From positions 96,582 to 160,581 of the forward strand of contig NZ_JOAK01000026.1 in NCBI RefSeq assembly GCF_000720455.1: a stretch of DNA of 64,000 nucleotides, in the 5' to 3' direction. How positions within the stretch are numbered: the first letter of the stretch is position 1; every line of letters starts with the position of its first letter. Source of the DNA: Streptomyces virginiae. GTDB taxonomy: Bacteria > Actinomycetota > Actinomycetes > Streptomycetales > Streptomycetaceae. Below the pieces are notes generated by a model, which ran no database searches, was not told the origin of the DNA, and was given only the letters and a program-made list of their open reading frames with translations. A program made the position numbers and the translations under genes. This document shows, one piece after another, positions 43,431 through 52,886 of the stretch.

Positions 43431-44162
43431 TCAGCCTATGGATCCGCCGATCCAGGTTCCCAGGACGTACGTCACACCGGCGGCCGCTCCGCCGAGCAGC
43501 AGCTGGCGCAGGCCGCTGTACCACCACGACCGGGCGGTGACCCGGGCGACGACCGCGCCGCAGGCGAAGAGCCCGACCAGCGCGAGCAGCACCGCCGGCC
43601 ACAGGGTCGTGGCGCCGAGCAGGTAGGGCAGTACGGGGAGCAGGGCGCCCAGCGCGAAGGACCCGAAGGACGAGACGGCGGCGACGAGCGGCGACGGCAG
43701 GTCGTCGGGGTCGATGCCGAGTTCCTCGCGGGCATGGATCTCCAGCGCCTGCTCGGGGTCGCGGGACAGCTGCATGGCGACCTCCCGGGCGAGCGCCGGC
43801 TCGACGCCGCGGGAGACGTAGAGCTCGGCCAGCTCCTCCATCTCGTCGACGGGGTGCTTGCGCAGCTGCTGCCGCTCGATGTCGAGCTCGGCGAGGACCA
43901 GCTCGCGCTGCGAGGCCACGGAGGTGTATTCGCCGGCGGCCATCGAGAAGGCTCCGGCGGCGAGGCCGGCGAGGCCCGTGATCACGACGGTCTGCGGGGC
44001 GACGGCTCCACCGGCCACGCCCGTCATGAGGGCGAGGTTGGAGACGAGCCCGTCCATCGCACCGAAGACGGCCGGCCGCAGCCATCCACCGTTGACGTCG
44101 CGGTGGGTGTGGTTGTCGCGGTGGGCGGTGTGCAGCGGTGCTTCGATGTCGATGATGGACAT
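43431..44162 (-). CDS. VIT1/CCC1-family iron/manganese transporter
   Basis: A 243-residue integral membrane protein of the vacuolar-iron-transporter family. The first span region LRPAVFGAMDGLVSNLALMTG is highly characteristic. Two more spans follow with AGAFSMAAGEYTSVASQREL, then a soluble helical part (ELDIERQQLRK, EELGIDPDDLP) that may bind metal, and two C-terminal spans. It would move Fe2+ or Mn2+ out of the cytoplasm. The start at 44162 follows GGGGAG; an upstream ATG has no advantage. Confidence 0.92.
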   Translation of the reverse strand: MSIIDIEAPLHTAHRDNHTHRDVNGGWLRPAVFGAMDGLVSNLALMTGVAGGAVAPQTVVITGLAGLAAGAFSMAAGEYTSVASQRELVLAELDIERQQLRKHPVDEMEELAELYVSRGVEPALAREVAMQLSRDPEQALEIHAREELGIDPDDLPSPLVAAVSSFGSFALGALLPVLPYLLGATTLWPAVLLALVGLFACGAVVARVTARSWWYSGLRQLLLGGAAAGVTYVLGTWIGGSIG

Positions 44163-44420
44163 GCGCGTTTTCTCCCCTTGTCTCCCCATTGGTGCGAACG
44201 GACGTCGTGACACGTCCCGCTCCCCCTGAACACCTCGAAACTACGCACGATTTTCCTGGCCCGCCAGCAAGGAAGGCCGTACTTACCTGCGGTTTTGCGG
44301 GTCGGCGACCGGGTGACGCCGATGTTCCCGGGGTGTTTCGCGGCGCGCGACAAACCGCATGACATGGCACAAATCCCCCAAGGGCTCATGATGGGCCCAA
44401 CCACGTGGGAGAGGCGCGCC

Positions 44421-45416
44421 ATGGAGCCGGTGAAGCAGATTGCATGCAATCCGCAGGTCCTCCTCGAACGGGCAAGGGGCGCTCTTCTGGGACTCGCGGT
44501 GGGCGACGCGCTCGGCGCCCCCGCGGAGAACATGAAGCCGTCGGAGATCCGGGCGAAATGGGGCCGCATCGAGGGCTTCGTGACGGAGGACCCGGCGGGC
44601 ACGGACGACACCGAGTACGCGATCTTCTCGGGGCTGCTCCTGGCCCGCCACGGCTCGGCGCTCACCGTCTCCCACGTCGAGCGGGCGTGGCACCACTGGA
44701 TCGCGGACCTCGACGAGGGGCCGTTCCGCGGTGCGGGGTTCTCCGAGCGCGGCACCCTGGAGAACCTCCGCCGGGGCCTGGCGGCGCCCATCTCGGCCCA
44801 GCACCGGCACGCGTGGTCGGACGGACTGGCCATGCGGGCCGCGCCGTTCGGCGTCTTCGCGGCGGGGCGGCCCGCCGAGGCGGCGCGGCTGGTCGCCATC
44901 GACGGCACCGTCAGCCACGACGGCGAGGGCATCTACGGCGGCCAGGCGGTCGCGGCGGGCGTGGCCGCGGCCATGGCGGGCGGCAGCCCGGCGTCCGTGG
45001 TCTCCGCGGCCCTCTCGGTCATCCCGTCGGACTCCTGGACGGCCCGCTCCCTGCGCCGGGCGGTCACCGCGGCCCCGCGCGGGGAACGGGCGGTGCGCTC
45101 GGCGGTCGTCATCGGCGGCTACCCGTGGACGGACCTGGCGCCGGAGGCGGTGGGCCTGGCCTTCGGCGCGTTCGCCGCCTCCGGCGGCGACTTCGCCGCC
45201 TCCGTCCTCACCGCCGTGAACATGGGCCGCGACGCGGACACCACCGCCGCGGTGGCGGGCGCCCTGGCCGGCGCGATGTCGGGCGCCACGGCGATCCCCA
45301 CCGCCTGGGCCTCGGCGATCGGCCCGGTGCGCGGCAGTTGCCTGCCGTCGATGCGGGGCTACCACGTCCTGGACATCGCGGACCTCCTCACCCCGGAATA
45401 CGAGGCCGCCCGATGA
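44421..45416 (+). CDS. ADP-ribosylglycohydrolase family protein 1 (canonical motifs)
   Basis: A 331-residue ARH/DraG-fold protein. GLAVGDALGAP (residues 24-34), TDDTEY (61-66) and a late GRDADTTAAVAGALAG give the acidic di-metal site expected of an active hydrolase. It would remove ADP-ribose from proteins or small molecules; the acceptor is unknown. GGGAGAGG sits upstream of this ATG. Its stop overlaps the start of the next paralogue (ATGA), the first link of a long coupled set. Confidence 0.92.
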   Translation: MEPVKQIACNPQVLLERARGALLGLAVGDALGAPAENMKPSEIRAKWGRIEGFVTEDPAGTDDTEYAIFSGLLLARHGSALTVSHVERAWHHWIADLDEGPFRGAGFSERGTLENLRRGLAAPISAQHRHAWSDGLAMRAAPFGVFAAGRPAEAARLVAIDGTVSHDGEGIYGGQAVAAGVAAAMAGGSPASVVSAALSVIPSDSWTARSLRRAVTAAPRGERAVRSAVVIGGYPWTDLAPEAVGLAFGAFAASGGDFAASVLTAVNMGRDADTTAAVAGALAGAMSGATAIPTAWASAIGPVRGSCLPSMRGYHVLDIADLLTPEYEAAR

Positions 45417-47434
45417 CCCCACCGCCCGACCCCGCACACCCCGCCCTCCCCCCGGCCGGCGCCGACCGGAACCCCGTCCCTGAGCCCGGGCAGGCCACCC
45501 CCCGCGCGGACCGACGGCAGGAGGCCCGGCCGCACCCGGCCGCACCGGCGGACCCGGCCGACCTGCCGAGCCTCGCGGAACGCGGGCGGGGCGCGCAGCC
45601 GGTGCCCATGACGCCGGACCCCCGGGCGGCCGAGGCAGGCCTCGGCGACGGCTCCGGGGCAACCGGTGGGCAGGAGGTCCGGCTACTCCCGCAGCCCGTA
45701 CCGACCGCGGCCGGCGGCGGCGCGGAGCGGAGCCCGAGAGCCCGGCCGCTGCTCGTGCCCAGCAGCCCGACGGCAGGCCTCGGGGCGCTGTCCCGGCCGG
45801 TGGCGACCGCCCTTCCGGGGCGGGGCGCCCAGGAGGACCAGGCCGCCTTCGCGCCGGCGGCGGGCGAGCGGCCGCAGCCCGCACCGACCGGGGCCGGGGC
45901 CGGCGGCGGCGCGGAGGGGGCGGCGGAGATCCGGCCACGGCCGGTACCGACCGACCCGGCGGCCCCCGCGGACGGCGTGCCGGCCGGACGGCCGCACCCC
46001 CTACCCGCCACGGAGGCCCGGACCGGGACCGGGACCGGGGCCGGGGCCGGGGCCGGGGCGGTGGGCACGGGTGGAGGGTTGCTGCCGGTGCCGGCCGGCA
46101 CGCCGCTGCGCCCGGTGGTGGACATCCGGCCCGCCGGGCTCGTGGAACGCGTGGCTCCGGACGCGCAGGCGTCCCGGGGGCTGCCCCTGACCATGGATTC
46201 CGCTCGCGCCGCCGAACCGGCGTTGCGGACCGTGATCCGGGCCACCGCCCACCCCGCCGAGCACCCCGCAGGGGCCCCGGCAACCCACGACCGCCGCCCC
46301 ATCGAAGGCCTCCTCCTCGGGCTCGCCGCGGGCGACGCGGCCGGCTGGCCCGCGGCCCGCCACCGCGCCAGCCGGATGCCCGAGTGGACCCGCCGCCTCA
46401 CCCGCGAACTCGACACCTTCGCCGAACAGAACGCCACCACCACCCTCCCCGTCCCCATCGCCCTCAACCAGCCCCCGGAGCCGCTGCGCCTCGGCCCCTC
46501 CGACGACGCCGAGTGGGCGGCCTTCGTGGCCGAATCCGTACTCACCGCCGCCGGCGTCCTCCTCAGCGACCTCTCCCGCTCCCGCCGCATGCGCGCCGCC
46601 ATCGACCTCGCCTGGAACGCCCTCGCCTCCGAAGTGGCCGCGGCAGCGGAACGCGCACCCGAAGTCGAGTCCGCCGTACTGCCCCTGCGCGCACGGATCT
46701 CCGTACGCGCCGGCCTCGGCAACCTCGCCACCGGCCTGCGCCCGCCCGCCACCGGCCACGACAACCCGCACTACTTCGACGACGCCGCCTGCGTCCGCGC
46801 CTGCGTCCTGGCCGTCGTCCACCCCGGAGACGCCGCGGCCGCCGCCGACCTCGCCGAGTTCGACGCCCGCTACACCCAGGACGGCGACGGTGTGCACGGC
46901 GCCCGCGCCATGGCGGCCGCCGTCGCCACCGCCCTCACCACCGCCGACGTCGACGCCGCCGTGGACGCCGCCCTCGCCCAGCTCCCCGGCGCCACCGAGA
47001 TCGGCCGCAACGCCCGCCACGCCGTCGGACTGGCCCGCGCCCACGCCGACGGCGGCGCCTTCGCCATCGTCCCGACCCTCGAACACGAGATCGTCGACCA
47101 CGTGTACAGCTACGGCATCGCCGCCGCCGAGACCGTCCCCGTGGCCCTCGCCCTCGCGACCGCCGCCCGCGGCAGGACGACCGAGGCCGTACCGGCCGCC
47201 GCGTGCCTGTCGCGCGTCGCGGACTCCGCCCCCGCCCTCGCCGGCGCGCTCACCGGCGTGATCGGCGGCGGCGACTCCATCCCCGCCGCCTGGCGCGAGG
47301 CCTGCCGCACCCTCTCCGGCTGCGCGCTCCCCCGCCTCGCCGGCACCGACCTCGTGCAGCTCGCCGCGCTCCTCGCCGCCACCGAACTCACCTCGCCCAA
47401 GGCCGCCCCGCCGGAGCGGAGGCCGCACGTGTGA
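45413..47434 (+). CDS. ADP-ribosylglycohydrolase-like protein 2 with long Pro/Ala-rich N-terminus and altered motifs
   Basis: A 673-residue protein. About the first 290 residues are low-complexity (Pro, Ala, Gly, Arg) with loose repeats of the type RPxPxPT. The ARH-like domain follows from about residue 295. Its metal-site motifs deviate from the paralogues: GDALG is GDAAG, TDDT is SDDAEW (near residue 363) and GRDxDT is RVADSAPA (near residue 602), losing the first Asp. It may therefore be an inactive or binding-only paralogue. It starts at the ATGA overlap with gene 1 and is followed by 130 bases without a gene. Confidence 0.85.
   Translation: MTPPPDPAHPALPPAGADRNPVPEPGQATPRADRRQEARPHPAAPADPADLPSLAERGRGAQPVPMTPDPRAAEAGLGDGSGATGGQEVRLLPQPVPTAAGGGAERSPRARPLLVPSSPTAGLGALSRPVATALPGRGAQEDQAAFAPAAGERPQPAPTGAGAGGGAEGAAEIRPRPVPTDPAAPADGVPAGRPHPLPATEARTGTGTGAGAGAGAVGTGGGLLPVPAGTPLRPVVDIRPAGLVERVAPDAQASRGLPLTMDSARAAEPALRTVIRATAHPAEHPAGAPATHDRRPIEGLLLGLAAGDAAGWPAARHRASRMPEWTRRLTRELDTFAEQNATTTLPVPIALNQPPEPLRLGPSDDAEWAAFVAESVLTAAGVLLSDLSRSRRMRAAIDLAWNALASEVAAAAERAPEVESAVLPLRARISVRAGLGNLATGLRPPATGHDNPHYFDDAACVRACVLAVVHPGDAAAAADLAEFDARYTQDGDGVHGARAMAAAVATALTTADVDAAVDAALAQLPGATEIGRNARHAVGLARAHADGGAFAIVPTLEHEIVDHVYSYGIAAAETVPVALALATAARGRTTEAVPAAACLSRVADSAPALAGALTGVIGGGDSIPAAWREACRTLSGCALPRLAGTDLVQLAALLAATELTSPKAAPPERRPHV
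46022..46057. repeat. Six tandem hexamers (ACCGGG/GCCGGG) in paralogue 2
   Basis: Three ACCGGG then three GCCGGG units in tandem encode alternating Thr-Gly then Ala-Gly residues in the low-complexity region. Copy-number change would keep the frame. Confidence 0.85.
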
Positions 47435-47564
47435 TCGGCGGCTTCCAGCCCGGCGACGCCTCCCTGGACGTGTCGGCCGCGCCTGCGCGGGCGCATCCGG
47501 GGCAAGGTGGTAAATCTCCCGCACGCACTGGCTGCGACCAGGGTTTCCGGACAAGGAGAGTGGA

Positions 47565-48710
47565 ATGACGCTCACGTTGGAGGACCGGGCCTGCGGGGCC
47601 CTCGTCGGCGCCGCCGTCGGTGACGCGCTCGGCGGCCCCGTGGAGGGCTGGACCCCGGACCAGATCGTCGAACGGCACGGCGGCCGCGTCCACGGCATCG
47701 TCGGCCCGTGGCACGAGAACTGGCGCACGGCCCGCCCCATCGCCCCGTACCACAAGGGCGACGGACACGTCACGGACGACACCTTGATGACGCACGCGCT
47801 GGTACGGGTCTACGAGGCCGTACGGGACCACCTCGACGCCTACGCCGTCGCCGAGCACCTGGTCCCCGACCTGATGTCCACCCCCCGCTGGATCCCCGAA
47901 CTGGAGGCCGAGGCACTGCCGTTGCAGCGGATCTTCCTCGCGGAGAAGTGGATGGTGACCCGCCTGCACTACGCGCACGTCGACCCGCGCGAGGCCGGCA
48001 CCGGCAACATCGTCAACTGCGGTGCGGCCATGTACATGGCTCCGGTGGGCATCGCCAACGCGGGCAACCCGGCGGGGGCCTACGCGGAGGCCCTCGACAT
48101 CGCCGGCGCGCACCAGTCCTCGTACGGGCGGGAGGCGGCGGGCGTGTTCGCGGCGGCCGTGGCGGCGGCGTGCGTGCCGGGGGCGACCGCCGCGAGCGTG
48201 GTGGACACGGCGCTGTCCCTGGCGAAGGACGGCACGCGGGCCGCGATCGCGGCCGTCCGCGAGGCGGCTCGCGCCCACCGGGACTTCGAGTCGGCGCTCG
48301 CGCCCCTGCGGGCGGCGGTGGCCCCCTACGACTCGGTCGGCCCGGACTACCGCACCCCCTCGCTCGACGCCCGCCGCCCGTCCCGCCTCCATGCCATCGA
48401 GGAACTCCCGATCGCGCTGGGGATGCTGCTCGTCGCGGACGGCCGGTACGAGGGGGCCGTGCTCGGGGCGGTCAACTACGGGCGGGACTGCGACTCCATC
48501 GCCACCATGGCGGGGGCGATCGCCGGAGCCCTGGGTGGCGAGGCCGCGGTCCCGGCCGTCTGGGCGAAGCAGGTCGCCGAGGCCAGCCGCCTGGACCTGC
48601 ACGCCCCGGCCGTGGCGATGGCCGCGGTGACCCGGGAGATCTTCGCCCACGACCGCGCCCGCCGCCGCGCCCACGAATCGGCCTTCGCCACGATCGCCAC
48701 CCCCCGATGA
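47565..48710 (+). CDS. ADP-ribosylglycohydrolase family protein 3 (canonical motifs)
   Basis: A 381-residue ARH protein with near-ideal motifs: GAAVGDALGGPVEG (residues 15-28), VTDDTLM (69-75) and NYGRDCDSIATMAGAIAG. The middle carries AGTGNIVNCGAAMYMAPVG, typical of this subfamily. It begins with AAGGAGAG upstream and starts the second part of the set. The stop overlaps the next gene (ATGA). Substrate not predictable; protein, nucleic acid or small ADP-ribosylated molecules are options. Confidence 0.93.
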   Translation: MTLTLEDRACGALVGAAVGDALGGPVEGWTPDQIVERHGGRVHGIVGPWHENWRTARPIAPYHKGDGHVTDDTLMTHALVRVYEAVRDHLDAYAVAEHLVPDLMSTPRWIPELEAEALPLQRIFLAEKWMVTRLHYAHVDPREAGTGNIVNCGAAMYMAPVGIANAGNPAGAYAEALDIAGAHQSSYGREAAGVFAAAVAAACVPGATAASVVDTALSLAKDGTRAAIAAVREAARAHRDFESALAPLRAAVAPYDSVGPDYRTPSLDARRPSRLHAIEELPIALGMLLVADGRYEGAVLGAVNYGRDCDSIATMAGAIAGALGGEAAVPAVWAKQVAEASRLDLHAPAVAMAAVTREIFAHDRARRRAHESAFATIATPR

Positions 48711-50587
48711 CCCCTTCCTCCCCCGCCGGCCCCTCCGGCCCAACCGCCCACCCGACGGCATCCGGCGCCGCCACCGCCCGGCAGGCGGCCGACGCCCGCG
48801 CCGACTCGACCCCCTCCACGGTGGGAGACGCCGTCGAGACCGTGGGGACGCCGTCCACCGGGCCGAAGGGTGCCCGCTGGGCGGCCGGCGCGGGCGTCGA
48901 CGCTCGCGGCCGCCCCGGCACCCCCGGCACAGCCGCCGGCCAACACCCGGCCTACGGATCGGCCCTCGCCCGCCCGAAGCCCCCGCCGGGCGTCCGCGAA
49001 CGCGCCGCCGGGCCCGAGTCCCGCGCCGCGACCGGGCCCCGCGCCTGCGGTGGTGTGGGCGGTGGTGTGCGGCTGACCTGGGCCCAGCCCGAGGACCTCG
49101 TCGGGCACGAGCTGCGCCAGGCCGCCGAGGACGGCCGCGATCCGGGCCCCGCCCTGCGGGCGTGGTCCGCCGCGGGCGGCCACCCGGCGCCCGAGCGCGC
49201 CGGGGCCTCCCCCGCCCCGGCACCCCCGCACCTCCGTGCGCTGGCGGCCCGTCTGCTGGACGAACTCGCCCGTCTCCCCTCCCCGTTGTCCGCCGACGAG
49301 CCGGCCTCCTGGGACGCCATCCTCGCGGCCTGCCCCACCCCACCCGCCGGTCGCGCAGGCCAGGATCCGCCCGCCGGCCCGGGGCCCCGGGCCCGCAGCC
49401 AGGACACCCGAGCACTGCCTCAGGGCACCGGCCCGGGACGCACCGCCGCCGGCCCGGCCCCGGCAGCCGCCTCCGAGGCGGGGTCCGCGCGGGTCCCGGA
49501 CGGCGCCCGCCCCGGACCGTGGCACGGGTACGGGCTGCTGCGGCGGCTGGAGGCCGCGTGGGTCGGGCGGGCCGTCGGGTGCCTGCTCGGGAAGCCCGTC
49601 GAGAAGCTGCCCCTCGACGGGATCCGGGCGCTGGCCCGCGCCGCGGGCAACTGGCCGCTGGACGGCTGGTTCACCGCCCGCGGCGTCCCCGAGGAGCTGC
49701 TGGCCGCATACCCCTGGAACCGCCGGTCCGCCGCCACCTCCCTCGCCGAGAACATCGACGGCATGCCCGAGGACGACGACCTCAACTACCCGCTGCTGAA
49801 CCTGCGCCTGCTCCAGCGCTTCGGCAAGGCCTTCACCACCGCCGACGTCGCCCGCCTGTGGCTCGACGAGCTGCCCGCCGGTCGTACCTTCACCGCCGAG
49901 CGCGTGGCGTACCGCAACCTCCTGCTCGGCCTGGAGCCCCCCGCCACCGCCACCCACCACAACCCCTTCCGCGAGTGGATCGGCGCCCTCATCCGCGCCG
50001 ACGTGCACGGCTGGACCAACCCCGGCGACCCGGCCGCCGCCGCGGCCCAGGCCTACCGGGAGGCCGCCCTGACCCACACCGGCAACGGCGTCTACGCCGC
50101 CCTCTTCGTCGCCGCCACCACCGCCACCGCAGCCACCGGCCGCGCGGACGTCCACACCTGCCTGCGCGCCGGACTGGCCGCCGTACCGCCCCGCTCCCGC
50201 CTCGCCGAGGCGATCCGCTTCGGTATCCGCGCGGCCACCGAAGAGGCCGACTTCGACCCCGTCGTCGACCGGCTGCACGCCCGCTACGGGCACTACCACT
50301 GGGTCCACGCCGTCCCCAACACCGCCCTGATCGCCGCCGCCCTCACCCACGCCGACGGGGACTTCACCCGTTCCGTCTGCGGTGCCGTGTCCGGCGGCTG
50401 GGACACCGACTCCAACGGGGCCACCGCCGGCGCCCTCGCCGGGCTGCTCACCGGCTCCCCGGAACGGATCCCGCACCGCTGGAGCGCCCCCCTCAAGAAC
50501 CGCCTCGCCACCACCGTCCCCGGCTTCGACGGCATCGGTTTCGACGCCCTCGCCCACCTCACCGCACAGGAGGCAGCCCGCTCATGA
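48707..50587 (+). CDS. ADP-ribosylglycohydrolase family protein 4 with N-terminal extension
   Basis: A 626-residue protein. The first 115 residues are low-complexity (Ala, Gly, Thr, Pro). A helical domain starting RLTWAQPEDLVGHELRQAAE (near residue 122) follows, then another disordered linker and the ARH domain from about residue 270. It carries GCLLGKPVEK where other paralogues have GDALG, EDDDLNYPLL, and SGGWDTDSNGATAG, which keeps the metal-binding Asp pair. Overlaps by 4 bases on both sides couple it to paralogue 3 and the ribokinase. Confidence 0.9.
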   Translation: MTPSSPAGPSGPTAHPTASGAATARQAADARADSTPSTVGDAVETVGTPSTGPKGARWAAGAGVDARGRPGTPGTAAGQHPAYGSALARPKPPPGVRERAAGPESRAATGPRACGGVGGGVRLTWAQPEDLVGHELRQAAEDGRDPGPALRAWSAAGGHPAPERAGASPAPAPPHLRALAARLLDELARLPSPLSADEPASWDAILAACPTPPAGRAGQDPPAGPGPRARSQDTRALPQGTGPGRTAAGPAPAAASEAGSARVPDGARPGPWHGYGLLRRLEAAWVGRAVGCLLGKPVEKLPLDGIRALARAAGNWPLDGWFTARGVPEELLAAYPWNRRSAATSLAENIDGMPEDDDLNYPLLNLRLLQRFGKAFTTADVARLWLDELPAGRTFTAERVAYRNLLLGLEPPATATHHNPFREWIGALIRADVHGWTNPGDPAAAAAQAYREAALTHTGNGVYAALFVAATTATAATGRADVHTCLRAGLAAVPPRSRLAEAIRFGIRAATEEADFDPVVDRLHARYGHYHWVHAVPNTALIAAALTHADGDFTRSVCGAVSGGWDTDSNGATAGALAGLLTGSPERIPHRWSAPLKNRLATTVPGFDGIGFDALAHLTAQEAARS

Positions 50588-51513
50588 CGGCCATCGCCGT
50601 GCTCGGCAGTACCAACATGGACCTCGTCGCCTACGTCCCCAAGGCCCCCCTCCCCGGGGAGACCGTCACCGGCCGCGCGTTCCGGACCGTCCCCGGCGGC
50701 AAGGGCGCCAACCAGGCCGTCGCCGCCGCCCGCTCCGGCGGGAAGGTGGTGATGATCGGCGCGGTCGGGGCCGACGAGTTCGGCGTACGACTGCGCTCCG
50801 CGCTCACCGCCGCCGGCGTCGAGACGGCGGGCCTGCGCACCGTCGAGGGCGCCAGCGGCACCGCGCACATCACCGTGGACGACGAGGGCGGCAACCGCAT
50901 CGTCGTCATCCCGGGCGCGAACGGCAGCGTCACCGGCCTGGAGGCGGGGGACGAGGCCCGGATCGCCGCCGCCGGCGCCCTCCTCCTCCAGCTCGAACTC
51001 CCCCTGCCCGCCATCCTCGCCGGCGCCCGCGCCGCCCGCGCGCACGGTGTCCGTACGGTGCTCACCCCGGCCCCGGCGCAGCCCCTGCCGGCCGAACTCC
51101 TCGCCGCCACCGACCTCCTGGTGCCCAACGAGCACGAGGCGGCCGCCCTGACCGGCCTGACCGACCCCCGGCAGGCCGCCGAGGCACTGCTGACCACCGT
51201 GCCCGAGGTGGTGATCACCCTCGGCGCGGCCGGGGTCCTCCACGCGGCGCGCGGCCGGGACCCGCTGACCGTGCCCGCACCCCGGGTCCGGGCCGTGGAC
51301 ACCACCGCGGCCGGGGACACCTTCGTCGGGGCCCTGGCCGTGGCCCTGGGCGAGGGCCGGCCGATGCCCGAGGCGCTGCGCTGGGCCTCGGCGGCGGCCG
51401 CGCTCTCGGTGCAGCGCCACGGCGCCCAGGACTCGATGCCGACCCGCGCCGAGACCGACTCCTTCGCCCTGGCCGGCTGGGAAGCGGACAACGGAGCCGG
51501 AGCCACCTCGTGA
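50584..51513 (+). CDS. rbsK: Ribokinase
   Basis: A 309-residue PfkB-family kinase. N-terminal GSTNMDLVAYVPKAPLPGET and GGKGANQAVAAAR bind ribose. The C-terminal DTTAAGDTFVGALAVAL contains the catalytic Asp and anion hole. It phosphorylates ribose to ribose 5-phosphate. Placement directly after four ADP-ribosylglycohydrolase genes suggests recovery of ribose released from ADP-ribose, though an ADP-ribose or ribonucleoside hydrolase step would be needed and is not encoded here. Confidence 0.9.
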   Translation: MTAIAVLGSTNMDLVAYVPKAPLPGETVTGRAFRTVPGGKGANQAVAAARSGGKVVMIGAVGADEFGVRLRSALTAAGVETAGLRTVEGASGTAHITVDDEGGNRIVVIPGANGSVTGLEAGDEARIAAAGALLLQLELPLPAILAGARAARAHGVRTVLTPAPAQPLPAELLAATDLLVPNEHEAAALTGLTDPRQAAEALLTTVPEVVITLGAAGVLHAARGRDPLTVPAPRVRAVDTTAAGDTFVGALAVALGEGRPMPEALRWASAAAALSVQRHGAQDSMPTRAETDSFALAGWEADNGAGATS

Positions 51514-52886
51514 CGTACTCCGCCGGCGCCGGGAGTGTGTCGGGGCGATCCCCGCGGGGCGCAGAACGCACCGCCGCCGCACCGTCCGGCCCCGAGAACC
51601 GTTCGGGGCCCCAGGAGACGCCCCGGCGCGCCACGCAAGCCACCGGAGCCACCGCCCCCGGCGGAGCCACCGCGACCGGGGCCGCCCCCGCCGACCCCCG
51701 GCCAGGGCCCCTGCACGGGCTGCGGGTGCTCGATCTCGCGACCCTCTTCGCCGGGCCGCTCGCCGCGACCCTGCTCGGTGATTTCGGCGCCGAGGTCGTC
51801 AAGGTGGAGCATCCGGCCGTCCCCGACCCCTCCCGGGGTCACGGCCCCGCCAAGGACGGGATCGGCCTGTGGTGGAAGCTGCTCGGCCGGAACAAGCGGA
51901 CCATGACCCTCGATCTGTCCACCCCGGGCGGCCGGGACACCCTGCTGCGGCTCGCCGCCACCGCCGACGTGATCATCGAGAACTTCCGCCCCGGCACCCT
52001 GGAGAGGTGGGGCCTGGGCTGGCCCGAGCTGTCCGCCGCCAACCCGCGCCTGGTCCTGGCCCGCGTCACGGCTTTCGGCCAGCAGGGCCCGTACGCCCAC
52101 CGCCCCGGCTTCGGCACCCTCGCCGAGGCCATGAGCGGCTTCGCCGCGGTCACCGGCGAGCCGGACGGCCCGCCGACCCTGCCGCCCTTCGGGCTCGCCG
52201 ATTCGATCGCCGCGCTGACCTGCGCGTACGCCGTGATGACGGCGCTCGCCGGACGCGATCGCACCGGGCACGGGCAGGTCGTGGACCTGGCCATCATCGA
52301 GCCGATCCTCACCGTGATCGGCCCGCAGCCGCTCTGGTACGACCAGCTGGGCTACGTCCAGCCGCGCACCGGCAACCGCTCCGCCAACAACTCCCCCCGC
52401 AACACCTACCGCAGCGCCGACGGCCGCTGGCTGGCGGTCTCCGCCTCCGCCCAGTCCGTCGCCGAGCGCGTGATGCGGCTGGTCGGCCGGCCGGAGCTGA
52501 TCGCCGAGCCGTGGTTCGCCACCGGCGCCGGGCGGGCCCGGCACGCCGACGTCCTCGACGAGGCGGTCGGCGGCTGGATCGCCCGCCACAAGGCGGAGGA
52601 GGTCGTCTGCGCCTTCGAGGACGCCGAGGCGGCCGTCGCGCCGGTCTACGACGTCCGCGACGTGATGGCCGACCCGCAGTTCGCGGCCCTCGACACGGTG
52701 ACCGAGATCGAGGATCCGGAGCTGGGCCCCCTGCGCATGCAGAACGTTCTCTTCCGGCTGTCCGGGACACCGGGCGGGATCCGCTGGGCGGGCCGCCCGC
52801 ACGGCGCGGACACGGCCGAGGTGCTGGCCGAGCTGGGACTGACCGGGCCCGAGATCGCCGCGCTGCGAACCGAGGGGGCACTGTGA
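51510..52886 (+). CDS. CaiB/BaiF-family CoA-transferase
   Basis: A 458-residue family III CoA-transferase. After a 65-residue low-complexity N-terminus comes GLRVLDLATLFAGPLAATLLGDFGAEVVKVE, then GRNKRTMTLDL and ENFRPGTLERWGLG. The catalytic Asp is in FGLADSIAAL (around residue 231). It would move CoA between carboxylic acids. It starts with a GTGA overlap to rbsK. With the following CitE-like lyase it resembles pairs that activate and cleave a C4-C6 hydroxy-acid such as a malyl/citramalyl-type substrate. Confidence 0.9.
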   Translation: MTYSAGAGSVSGRSPRGAERTAAAPSGPENRSGPQETPRRATQATGATAPGGATATGAAPADPRPGPLHGLRVLDLATLFAGPLAATLLGDFGAEVVKVEHPAVPDPSRGHGPAKDGIGLWWKLLGRNKRTMTLDLSTPGGRDTLLRLAATADVIIENFRPGTLERWGLGWPELSAANPRLVLARVTAFGQQGPYAHRPGFGTLAEAMSGFAAVTGEPDGPPTLPPFGLADSIAALTCAYAVMTALAGRDRTGHGQVVDLAIIEPILTVIGPQPLWYDQLGYVQPRTGNRSANNSPRNTYRSADGRWLAVSASAQSVAERVMRLVGRPELIAEPWFATGAGRARHADVLDEAVGGWIARHKAEEVVCAFEDAEAAVAPVYDVRDVMADPQFAALDTVTEIEDPELGPLRMQNVLFRLSGTPGGIRWAGRPHGADTAEVLAELGLTGPEIAALRTEGAL

